From positions 372,001-436,000 of the forward strand of contig NHNY01000008.1 of NCBI GenBank assembly GCA_002786065.1: 64,000 bases of DNA, given 5' to 3'. The translations under genes and the position numbers were made by a program. Positions 53,607-64,000 of this stretch are shown here, one piece after another (the stretch's first letter is position 1; each line of letters begins with the position of its first letter). The notes under the pieces were generated by a model, which saw only the letters and a program-made list of their open reading frames with translations, searched no databases and was not told the origin of the DNA. The stretch comes from Microcyclospora pomicola (lineage: Eukaryota; Ascomycota; Dothideomycetes; Capnodiales).

Positions 53607-55795
53607 TCACAGCTTGCTTTCCTTCACCTCGCTCGGCAGTGCTCCAGCCATATGCGTCTCCTCTTCGTAATACGCTGCGTTTCCGTACATCAGCATTTCC
53701 CTACCTGCCCCTGTGCTCCACCACGCATGGCAAACTCCGCTACGATCGGGGTCCATCTCACCATCGACCAAGACGTGCCAGAAGTGCTGCTTGCAATGAT
53801 CTCGCATCGCGGAGTCTTCTACGGAATTCACCATGTCCGCAGCAATCGGGAGATATTCCTCCAGCAAGTCGAGGGGGAGTTCTGTCAGTGTGTCGAGCAC
53901 GGTGAGAGTGATGACGGCTTGTTCTGAGAGGTAAGGCGAGTCCCCATCAGGAACGGAAGAGTTCGGTTGTGGAGTCAGGGGGAAAGTGCCGGCTTGTGAT
54001 GCGCGCTCGTGCAGGTACTCAAGCAAGACTGCCGGCAGCATTGGCTGATGTCTTGCGAGGACTGATGGTGGGACGGTGAGTCGAAGAAGCGTCTTGAATG
54101 CCACGCGGAATTGGCGTGCAGACAGATTTGCGGGAAAGACTTTGAACAGAGCATCGACGTAAAGCGGCAGATGCTTGGATGCTAGATCTGCATTCTGTGG
54201 CGCGGAAAATGTAGCCAGCATGACACTATGCGCTGCCTCGAATATTGGTAGCAGGTGGTTGTTGCCACCAGCGACTAGATATGGCGTGGCCGCTGTGACT
54301 AGAATCTCCTCGGTAACCTCGGTTGGTAGGACTAATGTGAAGTGCTCGCCAGTATTCAGGTAGAACAGATCAAGATTTCTGCCAAGGGGATGTCTTGGGA
54401 TCAACCCGATCTCGGCTGGCTTGATTGACTGCAGAAAGGACTGAGCGTCTGCGGGGTAAGTGGTGAGGATGTCCATGGCGGCCAGATATACAAAGGTGTA
54501 CTGCGAGAATGATGTGATTCCAAGTCGAGTGGAAATGAAGTACAGGTTGCGTAACGCGCTCAGAGTTTGCACCGCCACTTTAGGTGCAGCTGTATCACGA
54601 GTTAGTAAGCATAGAAGGATCTTCTGCATGTCTGATGGAAAACTCACTGTCATCACGGGCAAGTGCTCGATCTCCGATCGTCCGTCCGACAATACCCTTC
54701 AATATGATGACTGTGGCGAACAGTGTCGACTGAAGCAGCTTCCATAGTACTGGAGCCGTCTTTGTGATGGTCTCTTCATCCAGATAGACATTCTCCTCTG
54801 CTTGATCAACATCAGATAGCTTATTCTGACGCCACTGTTCATGAAGGACCCTGGAAAACCCCTCGATATCCTCTAAGGCTGCAGTAACCAGCCACGACTG
54901 CTTGACTTGCTCGATGGAGTGCCCAATAAGTACAGCCAAGGGACCCAATGAGGAGGCCAACGGACTATTGATCATTGCCTGGACTTGTTGGAAGGATGAG
55001 GACTGCTGGCTCCACTTGAAGTGCGTTTTCTTCGCAGGGACCACGTCGAGATCGATGGCACCGAGAAAGTATCCAGATTGCAAGCTTGCCGTGGAGTGTA
55101 GGAGCGAATGCATCAGGACTGGTAAAAGCTTGTCATAGTCAAATCGTGTTCTGGCATATGTCCCCAGCAATGGAAAGCAGTGGTTCATGACGAGGGTGAT
55201 AGCCTCCAGTCCCAGCTCGTCATCCTCAGGCGTCTCTGCAAGTGCCAAATTCGTCGCTGTCGCGAGCGCGGCCTCAAGCGTGTTTCTCATCCATCGTGAC
55301 AGGTTCTTGTCCTCGTAACGGCCAAAGCCAAGAAGAACACCTCCAATCACCAGGAGATGTCGCCACCGGGGCGATTCCTTGTCAGCTCCCTTTACAACAG
55401 CAGTAATCCAGGAGTTCTTGGGGAGCATGCGCTCTGGCTGGAGGTTCTCAAAGTCCCTGTCGTGTGTCCTATCTCTAATCGCTTGCTCATGCCTCAGAAG
55501 AGCCTGGGCAGCGGAATGAAACACACTTAGTCCCTGCATACATGTGCGGAGACCATCCGGAACTGCCCATATTGCAGGTGCAGCCAAGAGTTGGCTCGTC
55601 AACAGTGTAACATTCAGAGGGTTGTTAAGCGTGGTCAGCAGGGATGATGCAGTTCCCAGGAGGCTGCCGTGATGTTAGATGAGTGGCATGAGATGTGCTG
55701 GGAAGAGTTCGACCATCTTACCGTGGGGTATCTTGCTGATCTGTGTAAGTCTGGAGAGACCGCAGTAGCGTCCCGAGCAATCGATCCGCCGGCAT
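53607..55795 (-). CDS. PEX8: Peroxin 8 (peroxisome biogenesis), C-terminal SKL
   Basis: Exons 55722-55795, 54648-55663 and 53607-54589, each intron 58 bases, give 690 residues. The start MPADRLLGTLLRSLQTY and the following LLTTLNNPLNVTLLTSQLL are family hallmarks, as is the central LRHEQAIRDRTHDRDF and MLPKNSWITAVVKG. The last three residues are SKL, a strong type-1 peroxisomal signal, and Pex8 is a known matrix-side peroxin that bridges the docking and RING complexes during matrix-protein import. Intron 2 carries a TACTAAC branch site. The short first exon must be included to have any ATG before the conserved N-terminus. Confidence 0.9.
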
Positions 55796-56139
55796 CACAA
55801 TCTATGCGCAAATGCGCCGCAGGCATTCGATGTCGTCTGGGGATGAAGTCGATCGTTGTCGCGCGTGTTCGCATGTGCCTCGGCGTCAGTGGCACGGACC
55901 TGGGAGCTCGAAGTAGAGCGGAAGGTGTGGCGAGTCGCGCGTCTGATAGAGACGACCTCTAGCTGCGGGCATGCATATGTGCACCTCGACAATTCAAGAA
56001 ATGGGTTGACCAGCCTGTTTAGATAGGAGAACAGTCCGAGCGCTGTTGTGAAGCTGGTCAAGATGAGGTTCGTCCACCAGCCATTCATTCAGCACGGCGA
56101 TGCTGATCAACACACAGCAACAACTTCCTCCGGCTAACC
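55796..56139. promoter_or_regulatory. Divergent region upstream of PEX8 and the TMEM170-like gene
   Basis: Probable shared promoter. It may also contain the unresolved first exon of the rightward gene. Confidence 0.4.
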
Positions 56140-56631
56140 GTGGACCAAAAGCCACTTTCATACGAGCCACCACCCTTTCCATCACTATACTGGCCGATCC
56201 CCCTCGCGGGCGGACAAGCCCAATACCTGTATGACAGCTATTCTATCTGGCGCTTCACGCTCTACTGGACCCTGATCTGCGTGGGCGGCGTTCATCTGGT
56301 CGCCGCAGCATATGCTGTCGCCGTCCAGACGAAGAACTGGAAGATCATCTGGATCGTGCCGGTGCTATATGCGATCATTGGAGGAGTCGAGGCGACGATA
56401 GCGGGCAACGTTGTGGGTGGACTGTAAGCTGAATCACTTTTCCTCTAACTATCAGGGGCGCTATGATCGTGTAGCACTGCGATGCTCTGGGCGCTGACTA
56501 TGGTGTACAGCTTGGGTGGCGTATATGATAACGGGAACTTGAAGATGTCGACGTGGATACCATTCTCGTGGGGAATTATCAATGCTCTGGTCCTGATCCT
56601 GTCTTCCTTCGCCATTCAGGGTGGACTATGA
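56140..56631 (+). CDS. TMEM170-like ER membrane protein (5' end unresolved)
   Basis: The coding frame is 56140-56423 then 56511-56631, across an 87-base GT-AG intron; at least 134 residues. It shows the pattern of the TMEM170 family: PPPFPSLYWPIPLAG, then three hydrophobic segments (FTLYWTLICVGGVHLVAA, IIWIVPVLYAIIGGVEA, IINALVLILSSFAIQGGL). Human TMEM170A acts in shaping ER sheets and nuclear pores; the fungal role is not established. No in-frame ATG exists: the frame opens after a stop near 56104 and the first codons read L-T-V-D-Q-K. An upstream exon (acceptors possible at 56117 or 56151) or a non-AUG start is needed. Start given is the GTG at 56140 only as a marker. Confidence 0.7.
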
Positions 56632-57229
56632 TCGAATGTGTCATCGAAGCGGTAGATGAGACCCGCTTTGCCAACGTAGGCCTGCAAAACCGGAGTCGCA
56701 GCTCGAAAGATGGGCATGAGAGACCATGAACCTATGTGAACGCTTAGATCGTCACGTTGTCTACCATTGCCAGGAGACAAAGGACCACGGAACGCCGAAC
56801 ATCTACTTCGCTCATCTGCACCAAATGCTGTGCCCGTCAGCAACTCCATCTTTACATTACATTCGCATATGGACTGGTGGGTGTCTGCGAAGGAAAGCTG
56901 AACCTCTCTGCGACGGATCTGTGTTTTGCAGCAGCCGTCTGGCGGTTGCAAATCCGGGTTGTGCTAGAGATCTCCACTGGTCACTTTCAGCGAGATACTA
57001 TGACATATCACCAACAGAAGATATGACATGAAAGCAGCTACGAGCAACTATTCGTGAGAAATATCAGGTACATGCCTCTTTCTCGCAAGAAAAACGGCAT
57101 TGGTCATGTCTACATATACCGAAAACACGCCAGAGGATTTCGTTCGCCCTACGGATGCAAGCATTCCCCCAGGATGGCTTCGCTATGCCAAAGCTCATAG
57201 AGTTCATAACAAATGTACCAAAGAAGCAC
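56632..57229. other. Intergenic between convergent genes
   Basis: 3' flanks of the TMEM170-like and SLC35F genes. Nothing recognised. Confidence 0.5.
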
Positions 57230-58456
57230 TCAAACAATCGCATTCGGGTTCTCAAGATGTCGTCGTGCGGTGCCCACTCCATCATCGCCGCCCTCCTGGT
57301 TCTCGCCCAACCATGGCTTCTTCGCCTCACCCAGGATGCCCTCAGTGCCGTAATAGATGAAATGGCCGACCATGATCAGACAAAACGCAATGGGGTAGAG
57401 GTAATGCACGTGGTAGCCGAACACCTTGGTGCCGATGATGACGCCCCAAAAGTTGCCCGTCAACAGACCGATGTTGAAGAATGCGGCCGAGGCCATGCGG
57501 AAGATGAGCGGCGCGGAGGAGTAGAACCAGGTCAGGATGATGGTGTAGCCGGCCAGATAGCCGCCGACCTCGTGGTCCCAGACGTAGTTGCGGTAGTCGG
57601 CGCGGTTGAAAATGGCGCCCTGCACGCCGATGATGATCATGCCCCAGAAGGACAATTGGCCCAACACCTCGTAGATTGGCCGTTTGCTGACGAGGAATTC
57701 CTCGAAAACGTTCGCGAGACCGTAGCCCGTGGCACCGACGAGCGCAAACAAGTCGCCCTTGACGGCGTCGGCGGCAGGTCCGCCGTTGGACCCGGTGATA
57801 TGGTCCGACGCGACTAAAATCCCCAATCCACCGCAGCACACGAGGATCCCGATGTACTGGGCGATGTGATAGCGAACCTTGAGGAAGATGAGAGAGACGA
57901 AGACGACAACGGCGATGGCCCAGAAGTTGATCAGCTGGGCGGAGAGGATGGTGGTATACTCGTAGGCGTAGACGGTGAAGTAGTTGCCCTGCACATCGCA
58001 AAATGCCAGGATGAAGTAACGCCAGCCGTCGCGGAAAACAAGACGCAACCAGCCGTTGAAGCCATATTTGATCAGCGTGTAGGTGGTATAGATCAGCGTC
58101 AACACAACGTAAGTGAGCAGCGATTGGAAAGCTGGGTTGATGGCGCCCTTCTGGTTGAGGAACGTCGTCAAGGTGCTCGTGCCCGTGTTCGCGATGGCCA
58201 GGATCTGCGACAACGCCAGCACGAACCAGAACTGCTTCGTCTTCAGGTACCCGAATTTGCCGCGTTTGCGCTCGACCTGAGCTACAGTCGTTTGCAACGG
58301 CGGTTGTTCGCTTGGGTCTGCGCCGACCATATGTACAGCGCCATGGCTAGCATGGCCAGAAGACGCGCCCCGAGGTTCATCCAGGTCGAACGACGAAGCT
58401 GTCTTTGGCCGTACACGCTGCACCTCCACGGGTTCCTGCTCGATATTGTTGTTCAT
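57230..58456 (-). CDS. SLC35F-type (DUF914) membrane transporter
   Basis: Single exon, 408 residues, with a hydrophilic N-terminal tail of about 75 residues followed by about ten hydrophobic segments. Family marks include FWFVLALSQILAIANTGTST, DVQGNYFTVYAYEYTTILSAQ, and GDLFALVGATGYGLANV. This is the SLC35F1/F2/F6-like branch of the drug/metabolite transporter superfamily; substrates are uncertain (a nucleotide-sugar or thiamine-type solute in some relatives). The protein looks complete, with a charged cytosolic tail (RRHLENPNAIV). Confidence 0.9.
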   Translation of the reverse strand: MNNNIEQEPVEVQRVRPKTASSFDLDEPRGASSGHASHGAVHMVGADPSEQPPLQTTVAQVERKRGKFGYLKTKQFWFVLALSQILAIANTGTSTLTTFLNQKGAINPAFQSLLTYVVLTLIYTTYTLIKYGFNGWLRLVFRDGWRYFILAFCDVQGNYFTVYAYEYTTILSAQLINFWAIAVVVFVSLIFLKVRYHIAQYIGILVCCGGLGILVASDHITGSNGGPAADAVKGDLFALVGATGYGLANVFEEFLVSKRPIYEVLGQLSFWGMIIIGVQGAIFNRADYRNYVWDHEVGGYLAGYTIILTWFYSSAPLIFRMASAAFFNIGLLTGNFWGVIIGTKVFGYHVHYLYPIAFCLIMVGHFIYYGTEGILGEAKKPWLGENQEGGDDGVGTARRHLENPNAIV

Positions 58457-59701
58457 CCTGGGAAGCGTCTATGGAGCCTTACCAATGCTACTGGTGGCGT
58501 CGGAGGGTTGGAGCTTTCCTTGGTGTCAGTGAGCGCAAAGACTCCCGAAGTCGCTCACTGGTGTATGGTGTCGGTCAAGACAAAAAGTCAATATCGATGC
58601 CTGCGAAGAAGAAGAAGCAGAAGTGTATCAGAGGGCGAGCTATGGATATATCCCTTCACAAAACCCTTTCTTCTTTTGGTTCTTCTTCTCGCACGCTAGA
58701 ACCATTCTTTTCCCACGTGGGGCAGCGACCAGGCCAGGGTCTAGAGTGGTCGCTAGTGTGCTGTTCGTGGAAGGTGTAAACGAACAGCATTGCATCTAAT
58801 CTCACTTCTGGTCAAGATGGTTCATAATATTTACATCACATTTGCGAAGGGTCATACTTCGTATTCTCCTACCTTTGATCGAGCACCACATTGCCGTTCA
58901 GAACATGATGTTTTGGATCCGAGCTTCCTTTCCTGCTCATGCAGCCTGTTTCTTCGTTGCTTGCGGCGTCGGACTTCCCCGATCAGACAAAATGGTGAAC
59001 GTGCAAAAGGGACTTCATGCCATGAAGCAGATCGAGCTGCAACGTCCTGCTACAATGCTTACGGTCACAAATATACTTCATGGACTGTAGCCTACAACAT
59101 ATACCGAAAATCATCACTAGTGAGTTGCACTCCAACAGAGTGGAATCAAAGGTCATGAGGAACAAAATTTGTCATGTCGTGAGGATCTAAAGCTACAGGG
59201 GGATAAAAACGATCGAACAAAGAAGTGAAGGAGGAGAAGACAAAAGCGCAACAGGAGAGCTGCAGGGCGATGCAAGTAATTCATGAACGTGCAGGAGCAT
59301 AGACTCCACCGCGCTAATTGAAAATGCTCGCAATTGTGCTCGTCACGCCGTTGATCTGTGAACATCTGCTTGGTAATGATGTGTGTTCAGTTCCGGCCAC
59401 TGTAGCCTTCGGGAAAGACATCGAGGGCCGCTAGAGCATGACAACCGTGCTCAGCGATTCTAGCACCGGGTGCACGACTGACGAGACAGATGTCGCAAGT
59501 CGCAGCAATCATGCTTTCGGTCGCGCGGAAAGGCTGGGTCATACTTCATGGGCGCATTATTGCTGTTGTAAACGCGTTCCGCAGCATTCGAGTGTGCGCG
59601 GCCGACGAGTCGGTAGGCGCGCCCTCCCCTCAGTAGCAGGTGGGTATCAGACGACGCCGTCGGGTGCTTTGACGTGAGTGTGCTCAAAGTAGCCAGCATC
59701 T
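58457..59701. other. Intergenic region (1.2 kb)
   Basis: Upstream of the SLC35F gene and 3' flank of PSY2. Short frames only; no RNA or repeat recognised. Confidence 0.45.
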
Positions 59702-62639
59702 CTACCCACCACCAGCTCCGTCAACCTTGATCCCCCTAGGCGAATGCGAACCATCGCCATTCTTGCGCTCTTCATCAGCATCGGCATCTTGCTCGGGCGA
59801 GCTACCTCCAGAAGCAGATACCCGAGTCGGCTTGATGGAGAACTTGACTGGGCCCCCCACAGTCTCATTCTTTGACCTGAGCGATCCTTTTCGCCGTAGT
59901 GGTTGGGTGGCTGTGGTGTTCGCGATGTGCTGTCCTTTACCCTCGCTCGAGCTCTCGAGTTGTGACCGCCCATGCTGAGAGGCTACCGACGCGCTCGAAT
60001 TACGTCGCTTATTGGCCATCAATTTTCCTAGGGGATCGTCTTCGTCTTCTACTTCTTCCCGCCTTCGCTTAGCACTCAGGGATTCTGGCGGCGATCGCCG
60101 TTCTTTGAGACCAGAGGCATGCCGTGGCGCTCTGCTTCGACCCCGATCGCCATCATCATCATCATCATCATCTCCTTCGTCCGCGTCTTCTCGTGATCCA
60201 TCAACGTCCATGACTTCGCCCTCCACGTCTGCGTCGCTGGATTCGGATTTCGTGCGGTTGCTGCTGCTGCTCTTTTCCGCTGATGGCACCTGTGGTGAAG
60301 CAAGCAGATCCTCGCCGATGTCATCATTATCATCTTCATCCTCATCTGGATAATCCACCAGCGGTTTGGTCGAGGATGTTCCATTGGGCATAACAGCGTA
60401 TTTCGACTTCGTGGGTAAGACCCCGTCTTCGTCTTCATCAATGTCATCATCGGCGTTGAAATAGGCTTCTTCATCCTGATCCAAGCCTTTAAGCCCGCTA
60501 AATCTTTGACCGCCGTTGATCATCTGGCTAGGAGTACCTTCTTGTCCCGAGTAACTACTGTCTTCACCGTTGACAGGCCCATAAACGCCCGCCATCTGAT
60601 CATACTTGATGACGATCCCTTGGAAAGTATTGACGTACGTGATGGCCATGAGCCGATCTCGAAAATTGTCCACGAGATGCGTGATGATCTGCTTGACGCT
60701 CTCGCGCTTGATATATTCAAACAGTTCCAGACACGCAGAGTTCAGCAGGTTATCTCGCGGCATGGTCTCTTCCACGATCTGAAGTATGGGATTCAACAAA
60801 TTGTCCATGATCATCTGTCGGTTGTGAAACTCATCCTGAAGTCCAATGCAGGTACGGAACCATTTCAGTGCGGTAAGTTTCATGTACTTCTGCGGACATT
60901 GCAGGAGCTGTGCTATCCGAGCATGCACTTTTTCGCCCAGAATGAACAATTTGCTTTTGTATTGGTGCTGTCTCACAAAGAAGCATAGTATCTCCACAAG
61001 ATGAGTGAAGAGGCTGGTCTCGTGCACAGACAGCGTTTGCATGGACTCCCGTTGTTCTAGCGCCATGAGAGGCGCGAAGAGACGTTTTGCGCTGTCGTCG
61101 TAGAACGCTTGGATGAAAGCATCAGTGTATGGAGCCGAATGCGGGCCAGCATGATTAGCGTTCATAGCACGCTGCTTTGCAATGAATTCAGCATTGGGCT
61201 GGCGATTCATCATCTCCATTCCATTGCTTGAGGTCGGATCGAGCAGGATCTTGATCGCATCGGCCATTTGCGATTTGACACCCAGATCAATCTCGACCAA
61301 TAACAGCTCGATGAGGATGTCGGTCAAAGGTGTAGTCTTCTCCTCGATGGCGGTGAATATTTGTCTCCGTACGAGATGTGCATCGTGGTCGATAAGTGCG
61401 ACAAGTATGTCAGTCCCCGCTACGCGGACCGTAGCATCACAATGTCGAAGCGCAAATGTGATGACCGAAAACAAGCCATGTGTTATGAAATTCTGGAAAA
61501 GTTGTGCCCGACTCTGTGCTTGGATGTTCTTAGAAACCGCGCAGCAGTTCTGGATGAACAACACAGCATCCTTTTTTCTGGTCTCATCGTTCTCAGCATC
61601 GCCGAAGACTCCAAAAAGCTCTGCCGAGAAATCCAAGTTTTGTTGCAAGTGGTCGAGAATCGCGACCTGGTGGTAGAATATGAGGGTGTTGAGAACAGAA
61701 AAGGTTGGGTCGTCGAGGATGCGCGCAAGGACTACATCTTTCAGATACAGCAGTCGGTAAGCGAAATGGATTCGGCGACGAATGTCAGGATCCTTAATCG
61801 GAACAACTTCTTTAAATCTGGATGCGTCGGACAGATATTGTCGATGGTTGGCGCGATGAGACGGAAAATCGGGATCGTCTGTATACTGTCAGCATAATAG
61901 CTTTGGAGAAGATCGAATGCATGTGCCTACATTCTAGCGCGCCAACAACACCCATGACTGCTTGATCTGTCACCACAAACTCAATGATGGTCGCGTCGTT
62001 CAGCAGAATTAAATGCTTCATGATCGTGCATAGTCTATGCAAGTCCGCCAAGGACTCTAGGTCTTCCGCCATCGAGACTAAAGGCGTAAGTTTCATGATG
62101 TATAGTTGCTCGTGGTCCATAACGAGCTTTATGAGCGCATCGCGTCCAGATGGCGTTTGCGCGGCACCACGGATCGCCGCCTCAATCTCGTCGAGCCTAC
62201 CCAGCTGAGGCTCTGGTAGGGCAAAGGGATGGGCTGGGTCCAGTAAGTCATCTCCCATGCCGTCTTCAGGCGCGAGTGGAGCAAGACGGGACTGAACTTG
62301 GGAGACAAACTCCCATATCGCAGAGCAACCTTCGGCTTCCTGAAAACTGAGAGCCATATCCACGCCATTACTTTCCGTCCACACTATGAGTGTCTCCTGC
62401 TGTTTCTGGTACCCGTCATCTTTCGTGATCCGCGTTTCGAGGAGATTCCGATTGAGGTCGTCCTCGCTCTGCACCACGATGCGCGCGTCGAGGGTGTCCC
62501 GCGCGCCATTGGTCGTGGTTATCGTTTCTCCGGAGCAGAAGCCCGTACCGCGGTCGTACCAGTCGTTACTCTTAAGCTCGTAGACCTTGACGCGCCTGCG
62601 CTCGTTGCTCTGCTGCGGAGGCTGTTGCGACAGTGCCAT
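59702..62639 (-). CDS. PSY2: Protein phosphatase 4 regulatory subunit 3 (Psy2/SMK-1)
   Basis: Exons 61931-62639 and 59702-61878, with a 52-base intron, encode 961 residues. The N-terminal EVH1/PH-like domain (RVKVYELKSNDWYDRGTG, ESNGVDMALSFQEAEGC) is followed by the SMK-1 domain, whose core ALEYDPDFPSHRANHRQYL spans the intron, and by armadillo-like helices (FVRQHQYKSKLFILGEKV). The C-terminal 250 residues are highly acidic, with a run of aspartates coded by a seven-unit CAT repeat at 60151-60171, and serine-rich with possible nuclear signals. Psy2 directs PP4 to substrates such as DNA-damage-response proteins. The start is the ATG at 62639 (MALSQQPPQQ). Confidence 0.93.
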
Positions 62640-63931
62640 CGTCACCGCCAGCAATTGGGCTGACGTTGCGCACTGCTGCCGGCCTCCAACTGCTCAGCGC
62701 ATCTATGTGGCGCGCCGCAGTGGAGGACACTGGAGTGAGGTCGATGGAGGATCTAGACGTCGCCAATACTATTATTGAGTTTCGCGTTGCGACAGATCGC
62801 GATTATCGAACTCGCTGCAGAACGTCGGGGCAAATCGGAGTCACACGGCGGTTCGCCGCGAGTGTGCAGCCTGCGGAGGTTGCGCGAGCTGGCGGTGCAG
62901 GTCGGCGCGGCGCACGTCTGCGAGGATATGCACAGGCACCTGTCTGGGTGGACTCAAGCGCGTCGTCGGCCGTGAAGGGAACTGAGTGCTTGTTGATGTA
63001 GTGGATGCTTGTGTTCGTGGGAACAGAAATGACGCAAGAAGTCGGTCGCGTGTGCTGTGGCAAGCGAAACGGCACTAAAAACATCAAAGTCCAGCAGCAA
63101 ACGGGAGCGGGACAGAAATAGGTTTGGAGGCGGCGGCTGCACACTCCAATATTAACCTCACGTTGGTTGGTACTTGTTTGAATATATGAGCTACTGCTTG
63201 GGACCACCATCACCTTTATTATCAGAGTGCTGTTGTCTTGATGCTCAAGTATCACAGATGCGTTCGGCATGACCATCGCGAAGTCCGCGTCTGTGGTCCT
63301 AGTCTGCAGAAGAGATCACAGCAAACGATTTGATATCAGATGATTGTCGCTCCACCAGGATATTCTGTCCATCAATGAATATTCCTCGCCCTGTACCAGT
63401 GGCCACGAGCTAGAAGCTGAGCAATGCTTGAGGATTTTGACGAGATCCGATTCTTCCTAAACGTTGTACTCGTCTTCCCCCAGATCATGACGCTGCTCAA
63501 CGTGATCTTGATCTGTTGCTTCACCGAGAGGCTGATATCTTGAGCCGATCGCCACGCAATACGAAGAACGATCGCTTGGTAGACTGGAGGCTCACTCTAC
63601 ACGCTTGAAGATAGTCAGGTATCGTTGAGACCGTACGTCTAGTCTCCATGGCGTATTGGTCCTGTCAGCAACAAAGCCTGTTTGCTTCATTGCCAAGTCG
63701 GCGTGATGGACGAGCACCATCTCTTGGATTGAAATCGCTGGGTGGCGCTGATGTCGCCTGTATGGAAGAGGACAGCATTTCTCTGAGTGAACCTGGAAAA
63801 CATCTGGAATTCAGGCACGCGAAGAGTATGGTATGGATTTCTACCAGCTGGTGTAAGCTAGACGTCACTCTGCCTGATGGGCATATAACGCCCTCTCCTC
63901 ACATCATCAACTGAAACCACCTGATACCCCG
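62640..63931. other. Intergenic at the right of the window
   Basis: Upstream of PSY2. Plus-strand frames at 62633-63001 and 63648-63914 have no recognised family. Nothing else supported. Confidence 0.4.
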
Positions 63932-64000
63932 ATGCCGTCCGCCCAGAATCAAGGAGATGGTGACCGAGAGTTTGAAGTCAAAGACACCGACGTACTCCCG
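63932..64000 (+). CDS. Possible start of a gene cut by the window edge
   Basis: An ATG at 63932 opens a frame that runs to the window end (23 codons, MPSAQNQGDGDREFEVKDTD at the start). It is hydrophilic and protein-like but too short to recognise. Confidence 0.3.
   Translation, partial: MPSAQNQGDGDREFEVKDTDVLP

Overview
The window is nuclear DNA of a filamentous ascomycete (Pezizomycotina). The evidence is about 30 closely spaced genes on both strands, many short GT-AG introns of roughly 40-90 bases (several with a perfect TACTAAC branch site), and fungus-specific families: a self-sufficient CYP505 P450-reductase, a caleosin, Atg33, PEX8 with a PTS1, a Zn2Cys6 regulator and an OTT_1508-like deaminase. 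GC content and style would suit a dothideomycete, but that is only an impression. I see no transposon, no tRNA, no CRISPR and no viral relic. Gene models were made by joining open frames at consensus splice sites; for all but two genes (the CYP505 and the TMEM170-like gene) the frames close exactly, although the first exon of the deaminase gene is not fully settled.

Layout. 0-12.6 kb: peroxisomal dienoyl-CoA reductase, ATG33-like mitophagy factor, a secreted protein, a regulator with its Zn2Cys6 cluster at the C-terminus, NOC2, VPS28, EFM2, PET117. 13-19 kb: CYP505 P450-reductase with an abnormal splice acceptor, convergent with a Zn2Cys6 regulator. 21-33.5 kb: caleosin, RRP7, deaminase-domain protein, SET protein, INO80 subunit-like protein, TGL2-type lipase with a two-base exon, short/branched-chain acyl-CoA dehydrogenase. 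34.7-46.3 kb: large conserved protein of unknown function, RAB4-like GTPase, class II aldolase-fold protein, a 61-residue membrane protein, then a C2H2 zinc-finger protein with a predicted membrane anchor. The divergent promoter between the last two holds ten copies of the octamer RATGGTAC. 47-62.6 kb: PFS2, DGAT1, DUF7918-like protein, PEX8, TMEM170-like protein, SLC35F transporter, PSY2. A further gene may begin at the right edge.

How the genes relate. Most are unlinked housekeeping functions (ribosome assembly, mRNA 3'-end processing, ESCRT-I, phosphatase regulation). Seven concern fatty acids, lipid droplets or peroxisomes: dienoyl-CoA reductase, CYP505, caleosin, TGL2, acyl-CoA dehydrogenase, DGAT1 and PEX8. 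They are scattered and on both strands, so this is a neighbourhood theme, not a demonstrated cluster. The most unusual items are the RATGGTAC array beside a possibly membrane-tethered zinc-finger factor, the two-nucleotide exon inside the catalytic-serine motif of the lipase gene, and the GT...TG intron of the CYP505 gene.
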